Source: Sulfurovum sp. TSL1 (GTDB lineage: Bacteria; Campylobacterota; Campylobacteria; Campylobacterales; Sulfurovaceae). From it: a stretch of DNA of 64,000 nt. The position numbers and the translations under genes are program-made. The DNA is taken from contig NZ_BPFI01000001.1 of assembly GCF_019972135.1 (NCBI RefSeq), positions 1,037,106-1,101,105 on the forward strand. Direction: 5' to 3'. Positions 15,939 through 26,093 of the stretch are shown piece by piece (positions within the stretch are counted from its first letter, which is position 1; every line of letters starts with the position of its first letter). A model generated the notes under the pieces. The model was not told the DNA's origin. It saw only the letters and a program-made list of their open reading frames with translations, and did not search any database.

Positions 15939-17111
15939 ATGGAAATTAATTACGTCATAGATACCTTCTTCGCACTTTTTGCCATGACTCTTATTATCTT
16001 CATGGTACCGGGTTTTGCCATGCTCGAAGCAGGATTGGTACGAACAAAAAATGTCACATCTGTACTGACGGTCAATGTCATGATCTATGCCATAGCTTCT
16101 CTGGCTTTTTTACTGATAGGGTATGAGCTGGCATTTGGAAGCTGGGATCATCAGGACGGTATGAGCAAATGGGCATTTTTTATGTTTCAAATGGCATTTG
16201 TAGGTAAAGTGGTCAATATTATGAGCGGCGGGGTAAGTGAACGTTCCCGTATACTGCCTTTGGCCATCTTCACCCTTCTTGTCGGGGCATTGATCTACCC
16301 GGTCATTGTAAACCTTACCTGGGGAGCGAACTTTTTAGCCGGCACCGCGTTGGATATCTCATCACTTTCTGACCTGGCAGGTTCAACGGTGATCCACTCT
16401 ACCGGAGGGTGGGCACTGCTTGCAGCTATCCTCATTATGGGACCCAGACGAGGAAGATACAAAGATAATATCGTCCGTGTCATTCCTGCGTCCAACATTC
16501 CTTTGGTCACATTGGGAGCACTTTTACTCTGGATCGGTTGGTTTGGATTTAACGGTGGTTCTGTGGGAACGATCTCATCAAAAGAGAATGCGGATGCCGT
16601 TGCACTGACTATCATGAACACCAATACAGCTGGTCTTGCCGGTGCAATTGCAGGATGGCTACTAACATACTTTAGATATAAAAAATTCGATATCACCGTG
16701 ATACTCAATGGTGCATTGGGTGGGCTTGTCGCCGTCACAGCCGGACCTGACCAATATGATATTCATACCCCTATACTGATCGGTGCGATAGGTGGCGCTT
16801 TGGTTGTCCTGTTCGTACCTATTTTCGATAAATTCAGAATGGATGATCCGGTGGGTGCATTGTCCGTTCACTTGATCAATGGTATCTGGGGTACACTTGC
16901 CGTAGGTATTTTTGTAGCAGATGTAAGCATTTGGACACAATTAAAAGGTATACTTGTTGTAGGTATGATTGTTTTTCCACTTTCATGGATTACAATATAT
17001 AGTATCAACAAGATCTTTGTACTTCGTGCAAATGATGAAGAACAACTTGAGGGAATCGATGCGACAGAGTGTGGTATAGAATCATACCCTGAATTTAAAC
17101 GCAGTATATAA
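15939..17111 (+). CDS. amtB: Ammonium transporter AmtB, second divergent copy
   Basis: 390-aa Amt-family channel, shorter than the first copy and without a signal peptide (starts MEINYVIDTFFALFAMTLII). The conserved pore residues remain: LAGSTVIHSTGG (His about 153) and LSVHLINGIWG (His about 311), plus MLEAGLVRTKNVTSVL near the N-terminus. It is clearly divergent from the first copy, so it is not a recent duplicate, whereas its PII partner is. RBS AAGGAAATCAAT precedes the ATG. It may differ in affinity or in partner PII; this is inference. Confidence 0.94.
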   Translation: MEINYVIDTFFALFAMTLIIFMVPGFAMLEAGLVRTKNVTSVLTVNVMIYAIASLAFLLIGYELAFGSWDHQDGMSKWAFFMFQMAFVGKVVNIMSGGVSERSRILPLAIFTLLVGALIYPVIVNLTWGANFLAGTALDISSLSDLAGSTVIHSTGGWALLAAILIMGPRRGRYKDNIVRVIPASNIPLVTLGALLLWIGWFGFNGGSVGTISSKENADAVALTIMNTNTAGLAGAIAGWLLTYFRYKKFDITVILNGALGGLVAVTAGPDQYDIHTPILIGAIGGALVVLFVPIFDKFRMDDPVGALSVHLINGIWGTLAVGIFVADVSIWTQLKGILVVGMIVFPLSWITIYSINKIFVLRANDEEQLEGIDATECGIESYPEFKRSI

Positions 17112-17119
17112 GGAGATAA

Positions 17120-17462
<343 letters not shown>

Positions 17463-17464
<2 letters not shown>

Positions 17465-17483
17465 AGCACTGAATTGTGCTTTT
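17463..17483 (+). terminator. Terminator hairpin after second amtB-glnK
   Basis: AAAGCAC-TGAATT-GTGCTTTT begins inside the PII stop codon. It is a 7-bp stem ending in a short T-run, lying between the convergent PII and yigZ-family genes. Confidence 0.6.
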
Positions 17484-17502
17484 AAATGCAACATAGAGGG
17501 CG

Positions 17503-18060
17503 TTATCGTCCTTCTTCTTTCAGCTGTTCGATCTTCTTCTCACTCCCCACTAACTTCCAGATCACTTTATCTGCGCCAAAATCACGTTCATAGTTCACAA
17601 GACCTAACTGTTTAAGTCTATAGAGTGTTTTATCTACGTCTGAATAACATGTTTCAAACACATACGTTATCTGCTTTTCATAGGGCACCAAAGTTGCCTC
17701 ATTCAATACATTTTTGACCGATTCTGCATAAGCCCTGGCCATACCGCCTGTACCAAGCTTAATACCCCCAAAATAGCGTACTATGAGTACGGCACAGTTG
17801 ATCAGTGCTTCGCCACGTAAAACATTCAGAGCCGGTACCCCTGCACATCCCTTGGGTTCTCCATCATCCGAAGCATTTTCAACAATTTGTCCAAACTCAT
17901 TGAAATGACGTACGGCATAGACCACATGATTTGCTTTGGGATGCTCAGATTTCAGTTCAGCCTGTAACCCTTCATACGCTGAAATAGGTACAAGATGCGC
18001 AATGAATTTCGAACGATTGACTTCAGTCTTATAAACGATAGGTGAAGTAACTGTAATCAT
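17503..18060 (-). CDS. yigZ: YigZ/IMPACT (UPF0029) family protein
   Basis: 185 aa from the ATG at 18060 (MITVTSPIVYKTEVNRSKFIAHL), which fits the family start; a longer frame to 18150 would overlap ferrochelatase by more than 80 bp. Family hallmarks are ANHVVYAVRHF, ENASDDGEPKGCAGVP and VIVRYFGGIKLGTGGMARAY. IMPACT-domain proteins are linked to translation control in eukaryotes; the bacterial role is unsettled. The start lies 7 bp after the hemH stop, so the two are co-transcribed. Confidence 0.9.
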   Translation of the reverse strand: MITVTSPIVYKTEVNRSKFIAHLVPISAYEGLQAELKSEHPKANHVVYAVRHFNEFGQIVENASDDGEPKGCAGVPALNVLRGEALINCAVLIVRYFGGIKLGTGGMARAYAESVKNVLNEATLVPYEKQITYVFETCYSDVDKTLYRLKQLGLVNYERDFGADKVIWKLVGSEKKIEQLKEEGR

Positions 18061-18067
18061 CAATGGA

Positions 18068-19072
18068 TTATAAATGCTGTCCCGCCCCACAGCAAAGACA
18101 GATACTGCAATCAGCACAAGGGTAGATAGGTGTTGGTTCTTTCGACACATATTTCACAATGAGATCCACAAAGGCATCACTGTCATTCATACATGCTGCT
18201 ACAATATAATCATCAAATTTTATTTTATCAGCGATTTCACGATGTTCTATATCCAGTTCGAACAGTGTTTCAGAGTTATCAATGGTAAATGCCAACGGAT
18301 AGATGAGCACTTTACGATTGACAGGATTACGCAGCACATCCACCAGGTTAGGTTCCAACCAAGCTGCAGACCCTACTTTAGATTGATAGACCAACTTTAC
18401 GTCTTTAAAGACAATACCTTTCACGGCTAACAGTGTTTTAATGGCACTGACATTCGATTCAACCTGACGTTGGTAAGGATCTCCCGCTTTAATAATGCTC
18501 ATAGGTAATCCATGTGCAGACAGGAGCAGATCATATTCACTGCTCTCCTTACCCCCTATCGCTTTTTCTATCTGAGCTACACAAGCTTGAATATAATCCA
18601 TATCATCAAAATATTGACAGGTTGACATCGTGATCTTTGGATGATAATCCAGGGCTTTACATCTTCCGATGATATCCTCATAAGAGGAGAGTGTGGTCGT
18701 GGTTGAGTATTGTGGATACATCGGAAACAATATAAGCTCTTCCACACCCTCTTCTTTGCATTGCTTTAATGCATCTCCGGCAAAAGGAGGAACGTAACGC
18801 ATAGCAGCATAAATAGGCATATCCAACTTACATTTCAGTTTATCAATCAGTTTCTGCGTTAACTCAGATAAAGGAGATTTCCCACCCAGATGTGTATAGC
18901 TCTCTTTAGCATCATCCAGACGTTTGGTTATAATGATTTTACGAATCAATGCACGTGTCATGGGATTTGTTGGTAAAATGTTTTTATCTGAGAACATATT
19001 ATGTAAAAAAAGTTCTACTTCATCCAAATCATTGGGTCCACCCATATTGAGAAGAAAGAGTGCTTTGTTCAT
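18068..19072 (-). CDS. hemH: Ferrochelatase with Cys-rich C-terminus
   Basis: Inserts Fe2+ into protoporphyrin IX. Family features: LLNMGGPNDLDEVELFLHNMF at the N-terminus, LFPMYPQYSTTTTLS, LLSAHGLPMS with the catalytic His, and PLAFTIDNSETLFELDIEH with the conserved Glu. ATG 19072 follows AAAGGA at good spacing; an ATG two codons upstream has none. The last ~20 residues carry five cysteines (CADCSICLCC). Several bacterial ferrochelatases bind a [2Fe-2S] cluster through C-terminal cysteines, so a cluster here is plausible but not shown. Confidence 0.93.
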   Translation of the reverse strand: MNKALFLLNMGGPNDLDEVELFLHNMFSDKNILPTNPMTRALIRKIIITKRLDDAKESYTHLGGKSPLSELTQKLIDKLKCKLDMPIYAAMRYVPPFAGDALKQCKEEGVEELILFPMYPQYSTTTTLSSYEDIIGRCKALDYHPKITMSTCQYFDDMDYIQACVAQIEKAIGGKESSEYDLLLSAHGLPMSIIKAGDPYQRQVESNVSAIKTLLAVKGIVFKDVKLVYQSKVGSAAWLEPNLVDVLRNPVNRKVLIYPLAFTIDNSETLFELDIEHREIADKIKFDDYIVAACMNDSDAFVDLIVKYVSKEPTPIYPCADCSICLCCGAGQHL

Positions 19073-19149
19073 TGACATCCTTTAAAGTCTTGTATCTTAG
19101 CATATAAAGTGTAAAATTCATTAAAGTTATAACATATAAAGGTTAAATT

Positions 19150-19869
19150 ATGATTATTATCCCTGCCCGCATAGGATCAAGCCGCTTCCCCAATAAAGTC
19201 TTAGCAGATATTGGTGGCGTACCGATGGTTGTCAGAACAGCAAAAGCTGTTGAAGGTATCGATAAGGTTGTCATTGCTACAGACGCACAGGAAGTTATAG
19301 ATATCGCACGTACACATGGAATTCAAGCTGTCCTCACATCCGATACACATCAGAGCGGTACGGATCGTATCTACGAAGCAGCACAAAAATTGGAGTTGGA
19401 TGAAAATGAGATCATTATCAATGTGCAGGGAGATGAACCGTTTATCGAAACTGATGTCGTGCAGGCTATCTACGATCTGACAAAAAAGAACAAAGAAGAT
19501 GCACGTATCTTGATGAACTCCTGTTACAAAACCATTTCAAATCCGGAAGCAGATGATCCAAATATCGTAAAAGTTGTGACCGATACCAATAGCCTGGCCC
19601 TCTATTTTTCAAGAGCAAAGATCCCCTACCCTAGAGACCATCATTTTGATGCATACAAAGGACATTTGGGTATCTATGGCTTTACTTTCAAGTCATTGCA
19701 TCAATTTTGTATGCTTGAACCTGCACCGCTGGAAGAAATAGAAAAACTGGAACAGCTTAGAGCCCTTTATCATAGCTATGAAATTGCTATGATAGAGGTG
19801 ACTACAGAGAGTTTTGGCATAGACACCATGGAGGATTTAGAAAGAGCTATTAAACATCATAGATTATGA
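19150..19869 (+). CDS. kdsB: 3-deoxy-manno-octulosonate cytidylyltransferase (CMP-Kdo synthetase)
   Basis: Activates Kdo as CMP-Kdo for lipopolysaccharide core synthesis. The 239-aa protein has the nucleotidyltransferase N-terminus IIPARIGSSRFPNKVLADIGG, TSDTHQSGTDRIYEA, the metal-binding NVQGDEPFI, and YFSRAKIPYPRD. RBS AAAGG lies 6 bp before the ATG. Monocistronic, converging on the pilus-type operon. Confidence 0.95.
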   Translation: MIIIPARIGSSRFPNKVLADIGGVPMVVRTAKAVEGIDKVVIATDAQEVIDIARTHGIQAVLTSDTHQSGTDRIYEAAQKLELDENEIIINVQGDEPFIETDVVQAIYDLTKKNKEDARILMNSCYKTISNPEADDPNIVKVVTDTNSLALYFSRAKIPYPRDHHFDAYKGHLGIYGFTFKSLHQFCMLEPAPLEEIEKLEQLRALYHSYEIAMIEVTTESFGIDTMEDLERAIKHHRL

Positions 19870-19877
19870 TGTTTAAA

Positions 19878-19905
19878 ACAAGAGAGAAATTTCTCTTTTG
19901 TCTTT
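19878..19905. terminator. Terminator between kdsB and the MSHA-like operon
   Basis: ACAAGAGAGAAA pairs with TTTCTCTTTTGT (one G-T pair), followed by CTTT on the plus strand. It lies between convergent kdsB and the mshG-like gene and may serve both. Confidence 0.5.
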
Positions 19906-19909
19906 CGAT

Positions 19910-21157
19910 CTAGCCTTTCACCGCTTTTCCGAGGTCCCACATTGGCATAAAGATACCTAAAGCCATCAGAAGTACCAGTCCTGCAATAAAGAACAACATG
20001 ATCGGTTCTATATAGGCAGCAAGGTTATCGATCAAATCCTGGAATCTCATATCATAATAGTCTGTGACTTTATCCATCATTGCATCTAATTGACCACCCG
20101 CTTCACCTGCTTTTATCATTTGAAGCAACATATTTTCATAGAGACCGGTCAACTGGAAAGCTTCAGCCAAACTCATACCACGACCAATATTTGCATTCAC
20201 AGTTAATAACTTTTCTTTGATCGCAGCATTATCGACCATACCAACAGCCGTCTCCAATGCTTCAGAAACAGGAATACCAGATTTAACCAACTGGCCAAAG
20301 ACCAAATTGTATTTATGCATCGTAGAGAGAAAGATCGCTTTATTGATCAAATAAAATTTTGGATGGATCATCATCTTGTCCATCTGATATTTAAAATCTT
20401 TATTAGTTTTATAGAGATATTTTACGGCAACGACAGACGCAAACAGGACAAAAAGAATGAGCAACCCGTAATTACTGAATGCCCATTCCAGTTTAAGAAG
20501 TATTTGCGTAGGTACTGGAAGTTCTGTTTTGAATTTGGAGAATATATCTTTAAATTTCGGTACAACTACCATGATCAAAATAGTAAATGCAATGGCCATT
20601 GCAGCCAATGTGATCAAGGGGGTTCTAATGGCTTTTTTAAATTTTGCCGTATTATCCCTGATCGTTTCAAGTATATCGGCAAGTTTATGATAAGACTCGG
20701 AAATATTACCCGTTCTCTCTCCGAGATTCGTCATTGCAATAGCAACATGCCCAAACTCATTCGTATAAGGTTCGATCGCATTTGAAATACTGTTACCTGA
20801 ATTAATATCCTTATTGATCGTTGTGTAGATCTCTTTAAGCTGTTTATTTTCAGTATTTTCTGCAACTTCCATCAATGTATCATTGATCGGAATACCAGCA
20901 TCGGTCATGACGGCGATTTGTCGTATGGTTGATATTTTATCGTTGATCGGTATTTTGGATTTGAATGATTTTTGAAAGCCTGACAAGAGTGCAGATAAAC
21001 TATCTTCAAGAGGCGCTGATGTTTCCATCGCTTTCATCACCATTGTCATAGGAAATTTTTGTTTGGCAAGGTTGATGGCTGCCATTTTATTGACTGCTTT
21101 CACTAGCTCTTGTCTTTTCTTACCCTTTTCCATTACTGTTACATTAAAATATTTCAT
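19910..21157 (-). CDS. mshG: Type IV pilus/MSHA inner-membrane platform protein (GspF/MshG-like)
   Basis: 415-aa polytopic protein of the GspF/PilC family that anchors the assembly ATPase in the inner membrane. Two T2SSF repeats are visible, each with a long helix and EAGG-type motif (MTDAGIPINDTL ... MTNLGERTGNISE; LVKSGIPVSEALE ... MIKAGEAGGQLDAMM). Three to four hydrophobic segments are present, the last being AYIEPIMLFFIAGLVLLMALGIF. It follows the ATPase gene by 1 bp and is the last gene of the operon. Confidence 0.92.
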   Translation of the reverse strand: MKYFNVTVMEKGKKRQELVKAVNKMAAINLAKQKFPMTMVMKAMETSAPLEDSLSALLSGFQKSFKSKIPINDKISTIRQIAVMTDAGIPINDTLMEVAENTENKQLKEIYTTINKDINSGNSISNAIEPYTNEFGHVAIAMTNLGERTGNISESYHKLADILETIRDNTAKFKKAIRTPLITLAAMAIAFTILIMVVVPKFKDIFSKFKTELPVPTQILLKLEWAFSNYGLLILFVLFASVVAVKYLYKTNKDFKYQMDKMMIHPKFYLINKAIFLSTMHKYNLVFGQLVKSGIPVSEALETAVGMVDNAAIKEKLLTVNANIGRGMSLAEAFQLTGLYENMLLQMIKAGEAGGQLDAMMDKVTDYYDMRFQDLIDNLAAYIEPIMLFFIAGLVLLMALGIFMPMWDLGKAVKG

Positions 21158-21158
21158 C

Positions 21159-22898
21159 TTATAACCTCGCTACTCTATAAATTTCTGCAATGGTCGTTTT
21201 ACCTTCCAGTGCTTTATGGACACCATCCTCAAACATCGTAATGAATCCTTCTTCCTCAGCCTGTTTTGTCAGTTCTTCTTTAGATGCATTGCTTGCGATC
21301 ATACGTGACATCGTTTCACTGACAGTGAGTACTTCAGATATCATCTCCCTTCCCGCATAGCCGCTATGTCCACACTCTTTGCACCCTTCTCCTATATAGA
21401 AAGTAGGGTTTTCAGGAAGGTATTCTTCTACTGATTTTCGCAGTGTTATATCAAGTACCGTCTCTTTCTTACAATGCACACATATTTTACGGACAAGTCT
21501 TTGTGCCTGTATAGCGACCAATGCGCCACTTACCAGATACTCTTCAATCCCCATATCCAAAATCCTGGTAACAGCTGAGATCGCATCATTTGTATGCAGT
21601 GTAGAGAGAACCAGGTGACCCGTCAGTGCTGCTTGAATGGCAATTCGCAATGTCTCCTTATCCCTGATCTCCCCGATCATAATTTTGTCCGGATCCTGTC
21701 TAAGTATAGATCTCAGTGCATCTGCAAAACTTAATCCTATATTGGCATTCACATGCACTTGTTGCAAACCAGCCATCTGGTATTCCACCGGGTCTTCCAC
21801 TGTGATGATCTTATCTTTTACATCTTTGATCGCATTGAGTGCACCGTAAAGTGTAGTCGTTTTACCAGATCCGGTAGGCCCTGTAACCAATACAATACCA
21901 TAGGGAACCTTGATCGATTCAGAAAATCTGTCATAACAAAACTTACTCATACCTGCGTCTTCAAGCCTGATCATCGCTTTAGACTTATCCAGGATACGAA
22001 GAACGATCGACTCACCAAATATCGTAGGTAACGTCGAAACCCTAAAGTCAAAATCTTTTTTTGATACGGTTGCAGAAAATCTACCATCCTGCGGTTTTCT
22101 TTTTTCTGCAATATCCAGGTTTGAAAGTAGCTTCATTCTTGAAGCCAATGGATTAAAAATATCTCTATCGAATGTGAAACTTTGGCGTAATATACCATCA
22201 ACACGTACTCTAACGATACAACTTTTTTCCAGCGCTTCAATATGAATATCACTCGCACCTGTAAAAATTGCTGATTTCAAAATCACATCGATCAATTTTA
22301 AAACGGCAGGTGATTCATCCGCTTTCTCATCAGCCTTTCCCTCTTGTGCCAGATCTTTACGGATATCAGCAACCAACCCTTTAATACTCTCATTGATCTC
22401 CAGACGCTGCAAATGCTGGTGTATCTGCGATGGTTTAGAAATAGCAATACGTATAGGTTTCTTCGGAAAAAGTCTTTGTATGGCATCTTGCGCAGCCATA
22501 TCAAGAGGATCATCAAATACAATAAGTACATTCAGATCACTCTCTTCTATAGGAATAATATTATATTTGAGCAATTGACTGTATGAAATTTTTGAAAAGA
22601 GTTTCATGTCAATTTCAATATCATCCAGATCCACATACTCTACATGCAGTGTTTTTGCCACCTCTTCAATGATGGGTACAATATTTATTCCTTCTATCTT
22701 TTCAAGATGCGACAAGGTGATCACACCTTGCCTTATCTTCTTAGCCAGAAAGATTTCTACTGTATGCAGATCTGTCATCTCTTCAGCTAAAAGGTTTGCA
22801 AAGGAAATCTTTTTGGGAGGTCTGCTTTTTACCAGTGTAGAAATTGCCTCTTTTGTGATAAGATTTTCTTTAAGCATGATTTCAATGAGTTTTACCAT
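21159..22898 (-). CDS. mshE: Type IV pilus/T2SS assembly ATPase (GspE/MshE-like)
   Basis: 579-aa hexameric ATPase powering pilus or pseudopilus assembly. It has an MshEN-like N-terminal region, then GPTGSGKTTTLYGAL (Walker A, about residue 340), VEDPVEYQM (Asp box), IMIGEIRDKETL (Walker B), HLVLSTLHTNDA (His box). The tetracysteine zinc motif (CVHC...CKEC) of assembly-type GspE/PilB ATPases is present, so it is not a PilT retraction ATPase. RBS GGGAG precedes ATG 22898. About 50 bp separate it from the upstream TPR gene. Confidence 0.94.
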   Translation of the reverse strand: MVKLIEIMLKENLITKEAISTLVKSRPPKKISFANLLAEEMTDLHTVEIFLAKKIRQGVITLSHLEKIEGINIVPIIEEVAKTLHVEYVDLDDIEIDMKLFSKISYSQLLKYNIIPIEESDLNVLIVFDDPLDMAAQDAIQRLFPKKPIRIAISKPSQIHQHLQRLEINESIKGLVADIRKDLAQEGKADEKADESPAVLKLIDVILKSAIFTGASDIHIEALEKSCIVRVRVDGILRQSFTFDRDIFNPLASRMKLLSNLDIAEKRKPQDGRFSATVSKKDFDFRVSTLPTIFGESIVLRILDKSKAMIRLEDAGMSKFCYDRFSESIKVPYGIVLVTGPTGSGKTTTLYGALNAIKDVKDKIITVEDPVEYQMAGLQQVHVNANIGLSFADALRSILRQDPDKIMIGEIRDKETLRIAIQAALTGHLVLSTLHTNDAISAVTRILDMGIEEYLVSGALVAIQAQRLVRKICVHCKKETVLDITLRKSVEEYLPENPTFYIGEGCKECGHSGYAGREMISEVLTVSETMSRMIASNASKEELTKQAEEEGFITMFEDGVHKALEGKTTIAEIYRVARL

Positions 22899-22949
22899 TT
22901 ACCACTCCCTACAATACTCATAAAGTATACCATAATACTCAATTTAGTT

Positions 22950-23687
22950 TTATAATTTATCATTTTCGATCCGATATAATAATTTTTTTGCTTCTTGCGA
23001 ATCTGACTGTTTCAAATAAGTGTTGAGTATGGATAAGGCTTCATTTTTATGACCTAATTTAACTTTTGATTTGACAAAAATGAGTAAACTCTCTTCTTTA
23101 CTCTCATCAAGTTTATTGGTCTCCAATGCCCAATATTCTGCTTTTTCATAATTTCCATTTTTATAATAACTTTTCGCTAGGAATAAGGCATCATCTATGT
23201 CGTGTGATTCAAAAAAACGCTTTTCTACATCTTTATACCCTGAAACACTTGTTGAATCTATGATCTCTAGATGAATTTTCTTCCTTGTTTCGATCTCTTC
23301 ATCAGCAGGAGCTTCATTGGTGTCATCAAGTATAGGGATATCAACCAGTATACTATCGTGTACTTTCACGACCTTATCTTCCATCTCTATCAAATTCTCT
23401 TTTACTTCCAACTTCCCCAATGCCTCATCAAGGAGTAGAGTCTCTTTAACTTTCATCTTATCAGATGTTGCACTATCTTTAAACGATTCATCTTTTTCAG
23501 GAGACTGGATCTCTTTTGAAGTCTCAAAATAGCTTTTCAATGCACCGACATCTATTTTACTATTTGTTTGAAAGAAAAGAATAACAAGAGCTAAAACAAC
23601 AAGAATTCCAGCACCTATATACCAAGGTTTTAATTTTTTCTTCCTGTATCGTTTCCACTCATCTTCTAATTGTTTAATATCATACAT
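22950..23687 (-). CDS. Membrane-anchored TPR protein at the MshN position
   Basis: 245 aa: short basic cytoplasmic N-terminus, one transmembrane helix (PWYIGAGILVVLALVILFF, about residues 21-39), an acidic low-complexity linker, and C-terminal tetratricopeptide-like repeats (ALFLAKSYYKNGNYEKAEYWA; VKLGHKNEALSILNTYL). This matches MshN in topology and gene position; sequence similarity is not decisive. It starts 8 bp inside the upstream ATPase gene's end. Confidence 0.75.
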   Translation of the reverse strand: MYDIKQLEDEWKRYRKKKLKPWYIGAGILVVLALVILFFQTNSKIDVGALKSYFETSKEIQSPEKDESFKDSATSDKMKVKETLLLDEALGKLEVKENLIEMEDKVVKVHDSILVDIPILDDTNEAPADEEIETRKKIHLEIIDSTSVSGYKDVEKRFFESHDIDDALFLAKSYYKNGNYEKAEYWALETNKLDESKEESLLIFVKSKVKLGHKNEALSILNTYLKQSDSQEAKKLLYRIENDKL

Positions 23688-24492
23688 GAATGTATCCTAA
23701 CTTCAGTGCTGCCATTTCAATAATTCTGTCAGATATCTTCGTATAATTCACTTTTGAGGGTTCATTTTTATCATAATATTCACAAATTTCAAAAATAGTG
23801 AATAAAAGCTTATTACACTCCCGGTAATTACCTTTTGTATATTTGTGAATGCGTTTTATATTCTTTGCTTTAATACTATTTGCTATTTCAAAAAGATTCT
23901 TCTTTAAAAGTTTTTTATGTATATAAGCAGTTTGATCTTCTTTTGTAGCATTTTTAAGCTCGATCACTTCCCAAATACGAGATTGAAAATGTTCTTTAGC
24001 GATCAAGTCTTCATCTTCCGTTTTATGTAAAGAGACGACAAATTTGACAGCACGGCTGTCAGAAAGAAGCCGAATCTTTTCCATCATCTCAGGGCTATAC
24101 ATTTGCGCTTCATCCAGTAGGATAATGATCTCTCTTTTACCTCTGAGGTTTTTACAGAAATCAACCAATGAGGCAAAATTCACTTCAGTGTTGCTCGGTA
24201 GATCTTTTTTTGTCAAAACTTTGAATAATTTATGAAAAAACTCTTTTTCATTGATCGCAGGTGTATCAAAATAGTGAATCTCTTTTTGGTGTTTCAGTTT
24301 TTCCTGGACACGGGTGAGTAAAATGCTTTTACCCGTACCAGGTCTTCCAAAAAGCAGGATCATCTTCAACGGCTTATTCATGCTATGCTGCAGTTGTTGA
24401 AAAGCCGTGACAGAAGAGTCTAGATCAATGTAATCATCAATATCTACAGAATCAACGAATACATTTTTAGCAGCTTCATATCTACTTTTCAT
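23680..24492 (-). CDS. mshM: ExeA/MshM-like AAA ATPase
   Basis: 270-aa cytoplasmic AAA protein with Walker A LFGRPGTGKSILLTRV (about residues 47-62), Walker B IIILLDEAQMYSPEMM, and sensor-like FVVSLHKTEDE. It resembles ExeA/MshM ATPases that help secretins assemble through peptidoglycan; the peptidoglycan-binding domain of ExeA is absent, as in MshM. It overlaps the secretin gene by 11 bp and the TPR gene by 8 bp. Confidence 0.85.
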   Translation of the reverse strand: MKSRYEAAKNVFVDSVDIDDYIDLDSSVTAFQQLQHSMNKPLKMILLFGRPGTGKSILLTRVQEKLKHQKEIHYFDTPAINEKEFFHKLFKVLTKKDLPSNTEVNFASLVDFCKNLRGKREIIILLDEAQMYSPEMMEKIRLLSDSRAVKFVVSLHKTEDEDLIAKEHFQSRIWEVIELKNATKEDQTAYIHKKLLKKNLFEIANSIKAKNIKRIHKYTKGNYRECNKLLFTIFEICEYYDKNEPSKVNYTKISDRIIEMAALKLGYIHV

Positions 24493-26089
24493 TTAACTTT
24501 GAATATCCCAAATCTTTCAATGAAACAGACTTGGAATTTTTAACGATATGTGGCGTAATAATAAATACCAACTCTTCTACTGTATTGATTCTCTCTTGAC
24601 GTTTGAACAAAGCACCTAATCCCGGAATATCCCCCAACAGTGGTATATGATTGTCTTTAAACCCTGTTTGAGTTGATATAAGTCCTCCAAGGATAGCATG
24701 TTCTCCATCTTTCACCTTGATGACAGAAGCGATCTGCTGTTTGATCAAATCCGGCGGGATGGTTCTTGCTCCAGCGCCTGTTGTCACAGTATCTATCGTA
24801 TCTGAAATCGATGGGTTGATCTTTAAGGTGATCATGCCGTTACTGTCGATTTCCGGAGTAATATCCAGTAAAACGCCGGCAAAAACAGAATCAACTACCT
24901 CACCTTCAGCTGCAACTGCTCCACCACCGCTACTTGCAGTGCTGGAAGACTTGATTTTATAGAAAAGCTCTTGCCCTACACTGATCAGTGCAGGCTGATT
25001 ATTGAGTGCCATCACCCGAGGACTCGAGACAGATTTAACATCTCCCTGTGTTGATAAGAATTTCACGACTTCACTTACATCAGTACTACCGGTTAAACTT
25101 AATATTTTGGCTGACGATGGCATTGCAGTACTTACAGCATCAGCCACTGTACTTGCTCCTGTAAAATTCGTTATACCTTCTGTAGTATCAAAGGTATAAG
25201 TTGCCACATTTGTCTGAGCTGAAAGTAATGTATTGGCGGTAAGGTTTTGTAAACTATAAAGTTGAGACCAGTCAACACCAGTTGTTGTACTGTCATCAAA
25301 TGATACACTGAGAATACGTATATCGATCAATACTTGTGATTTGATCTGTTTTGTCAGTTCATGTACATATCTGGCTACCCTGTTGATCTGTCTATCGGTA
25401 CCTGTAACTGTTACCATACCTGCTTCTGGATTCACTATAGGTGATAAAGGATTATACTCCCACACTTTACCATCCGGACCCGTCCATGAATCACCTGATC
25501 TTGTGTAATGAGTACTTCCATCAGCAGCACCGATCAAGATACGCTGTATTTCTGCTTCGACCGTCTTCCAAAACTGAAACTCATCTGTACTTTCTATCTC
25601 TATACCTGTTTTCGATGTGGATTGGTTCCCGTTAGCACCTCCTCCTCCTGCTACACCATTAGTAGAATCTTCACTACCGGCAATCGTTACATTCGCAGTA
25701 CTTACACCTTTTCTATGCCCGGAAATATAATGGATACGGAATGTACGTGTGATCAAATATGAGATCGTCAATTTATTTCCATTGAGTGTATAATTCAAGT
25801 CGTTATCTTTAAGAACTGTATTTAAAAAACCTTTTAATGTACTGTTTTTTAACTTCACATAATAAAGATTATTATTCATTCGTAACTTTGCAGCGTCATC
25901 TTTTACGATCACACTTAATCCACAGGTATCAGCAAGATTGTCAATAACATCCCTGATCGTCAATTTACTGTCTATCGTCACACTAAATAACTTTGTAGAA
26001 CAATTTCCTGCTGAGAGATTCTGAGTAACCCCTAATAGCATTGCAAGTACTATAAGAAACTTAACTCCTGATGTATGTATTTTTTTCAT
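24482..26089 (-). CDS. mshL: Outer-membrane secretin (MshL/PilQ-like)
   Basis: 535-aa secretin with a signal peptide (MKKIHTSGVKFLIVLAMLLG...LSAG). A STN-like N-terminal domain follows (TIRDVIDNLADTCGLSVIVKDD), then a secretin_N repeat with a glycine/serine-rich stretch around residue 150, and the C-terminal secretin core: SSPRVMALNNQPALISVGQE, and VKDGEHAILGGLISTQTGFKDNHIPLLGDIPGLGALFKRQ, the canonical C-terminal signature. It forms the outer-membrane pore of a pilus or type II secretion machine. RBS AAAGG precedes ATG 26089. Confidence 0.94.
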   Translation of the reverse strand: MKKIHTSGVKFLIVLAMLLGVTQNLSAGNCSTKLFSVTIDSKLTIRDVIDNLADTCGLSVIVKDDAAKLRMNNNLYYVKLKNSTLKGFLNTVLKDNDLNYTLNGNKLTISYLITRTFRIHYISGHRKGVSTANVTIAGSEDSTNGVAGGGGANGNQSTSKTGIEIESTDEFQFWKTVEAEIQRILIGAADGSTHYTRSGDSWTGPDGKVWEYNPLSPIVNPEAGMVTVTGTDRQINRVARYVHELTKQIKSQVLIDIRILSVSFDDSTTTGVDWSQLYSLQNLTANTLLSAQTNVATYTFDTTEGITNFTGASTVADAVSTAMPSSAKILSLTGSTDVSEVVKFLSTQGDVKSVSSPRVMALNNQPALISVGQELFYKIKSSSTASSGGGAVAAEGEVVDSVFAGVLLDITPEIDSNGMITLKINPSISDTIDTVTTGAGARTIPPDLIKQQIASVIKVKDGEHAILGGLISTQTGFKDNHIPLLGDIPGLGALFKRQERINTVEELVFIITPHIVKNSKSVSLKDLGYSKLNEK

Positions 26090-26093
26090 TCTA

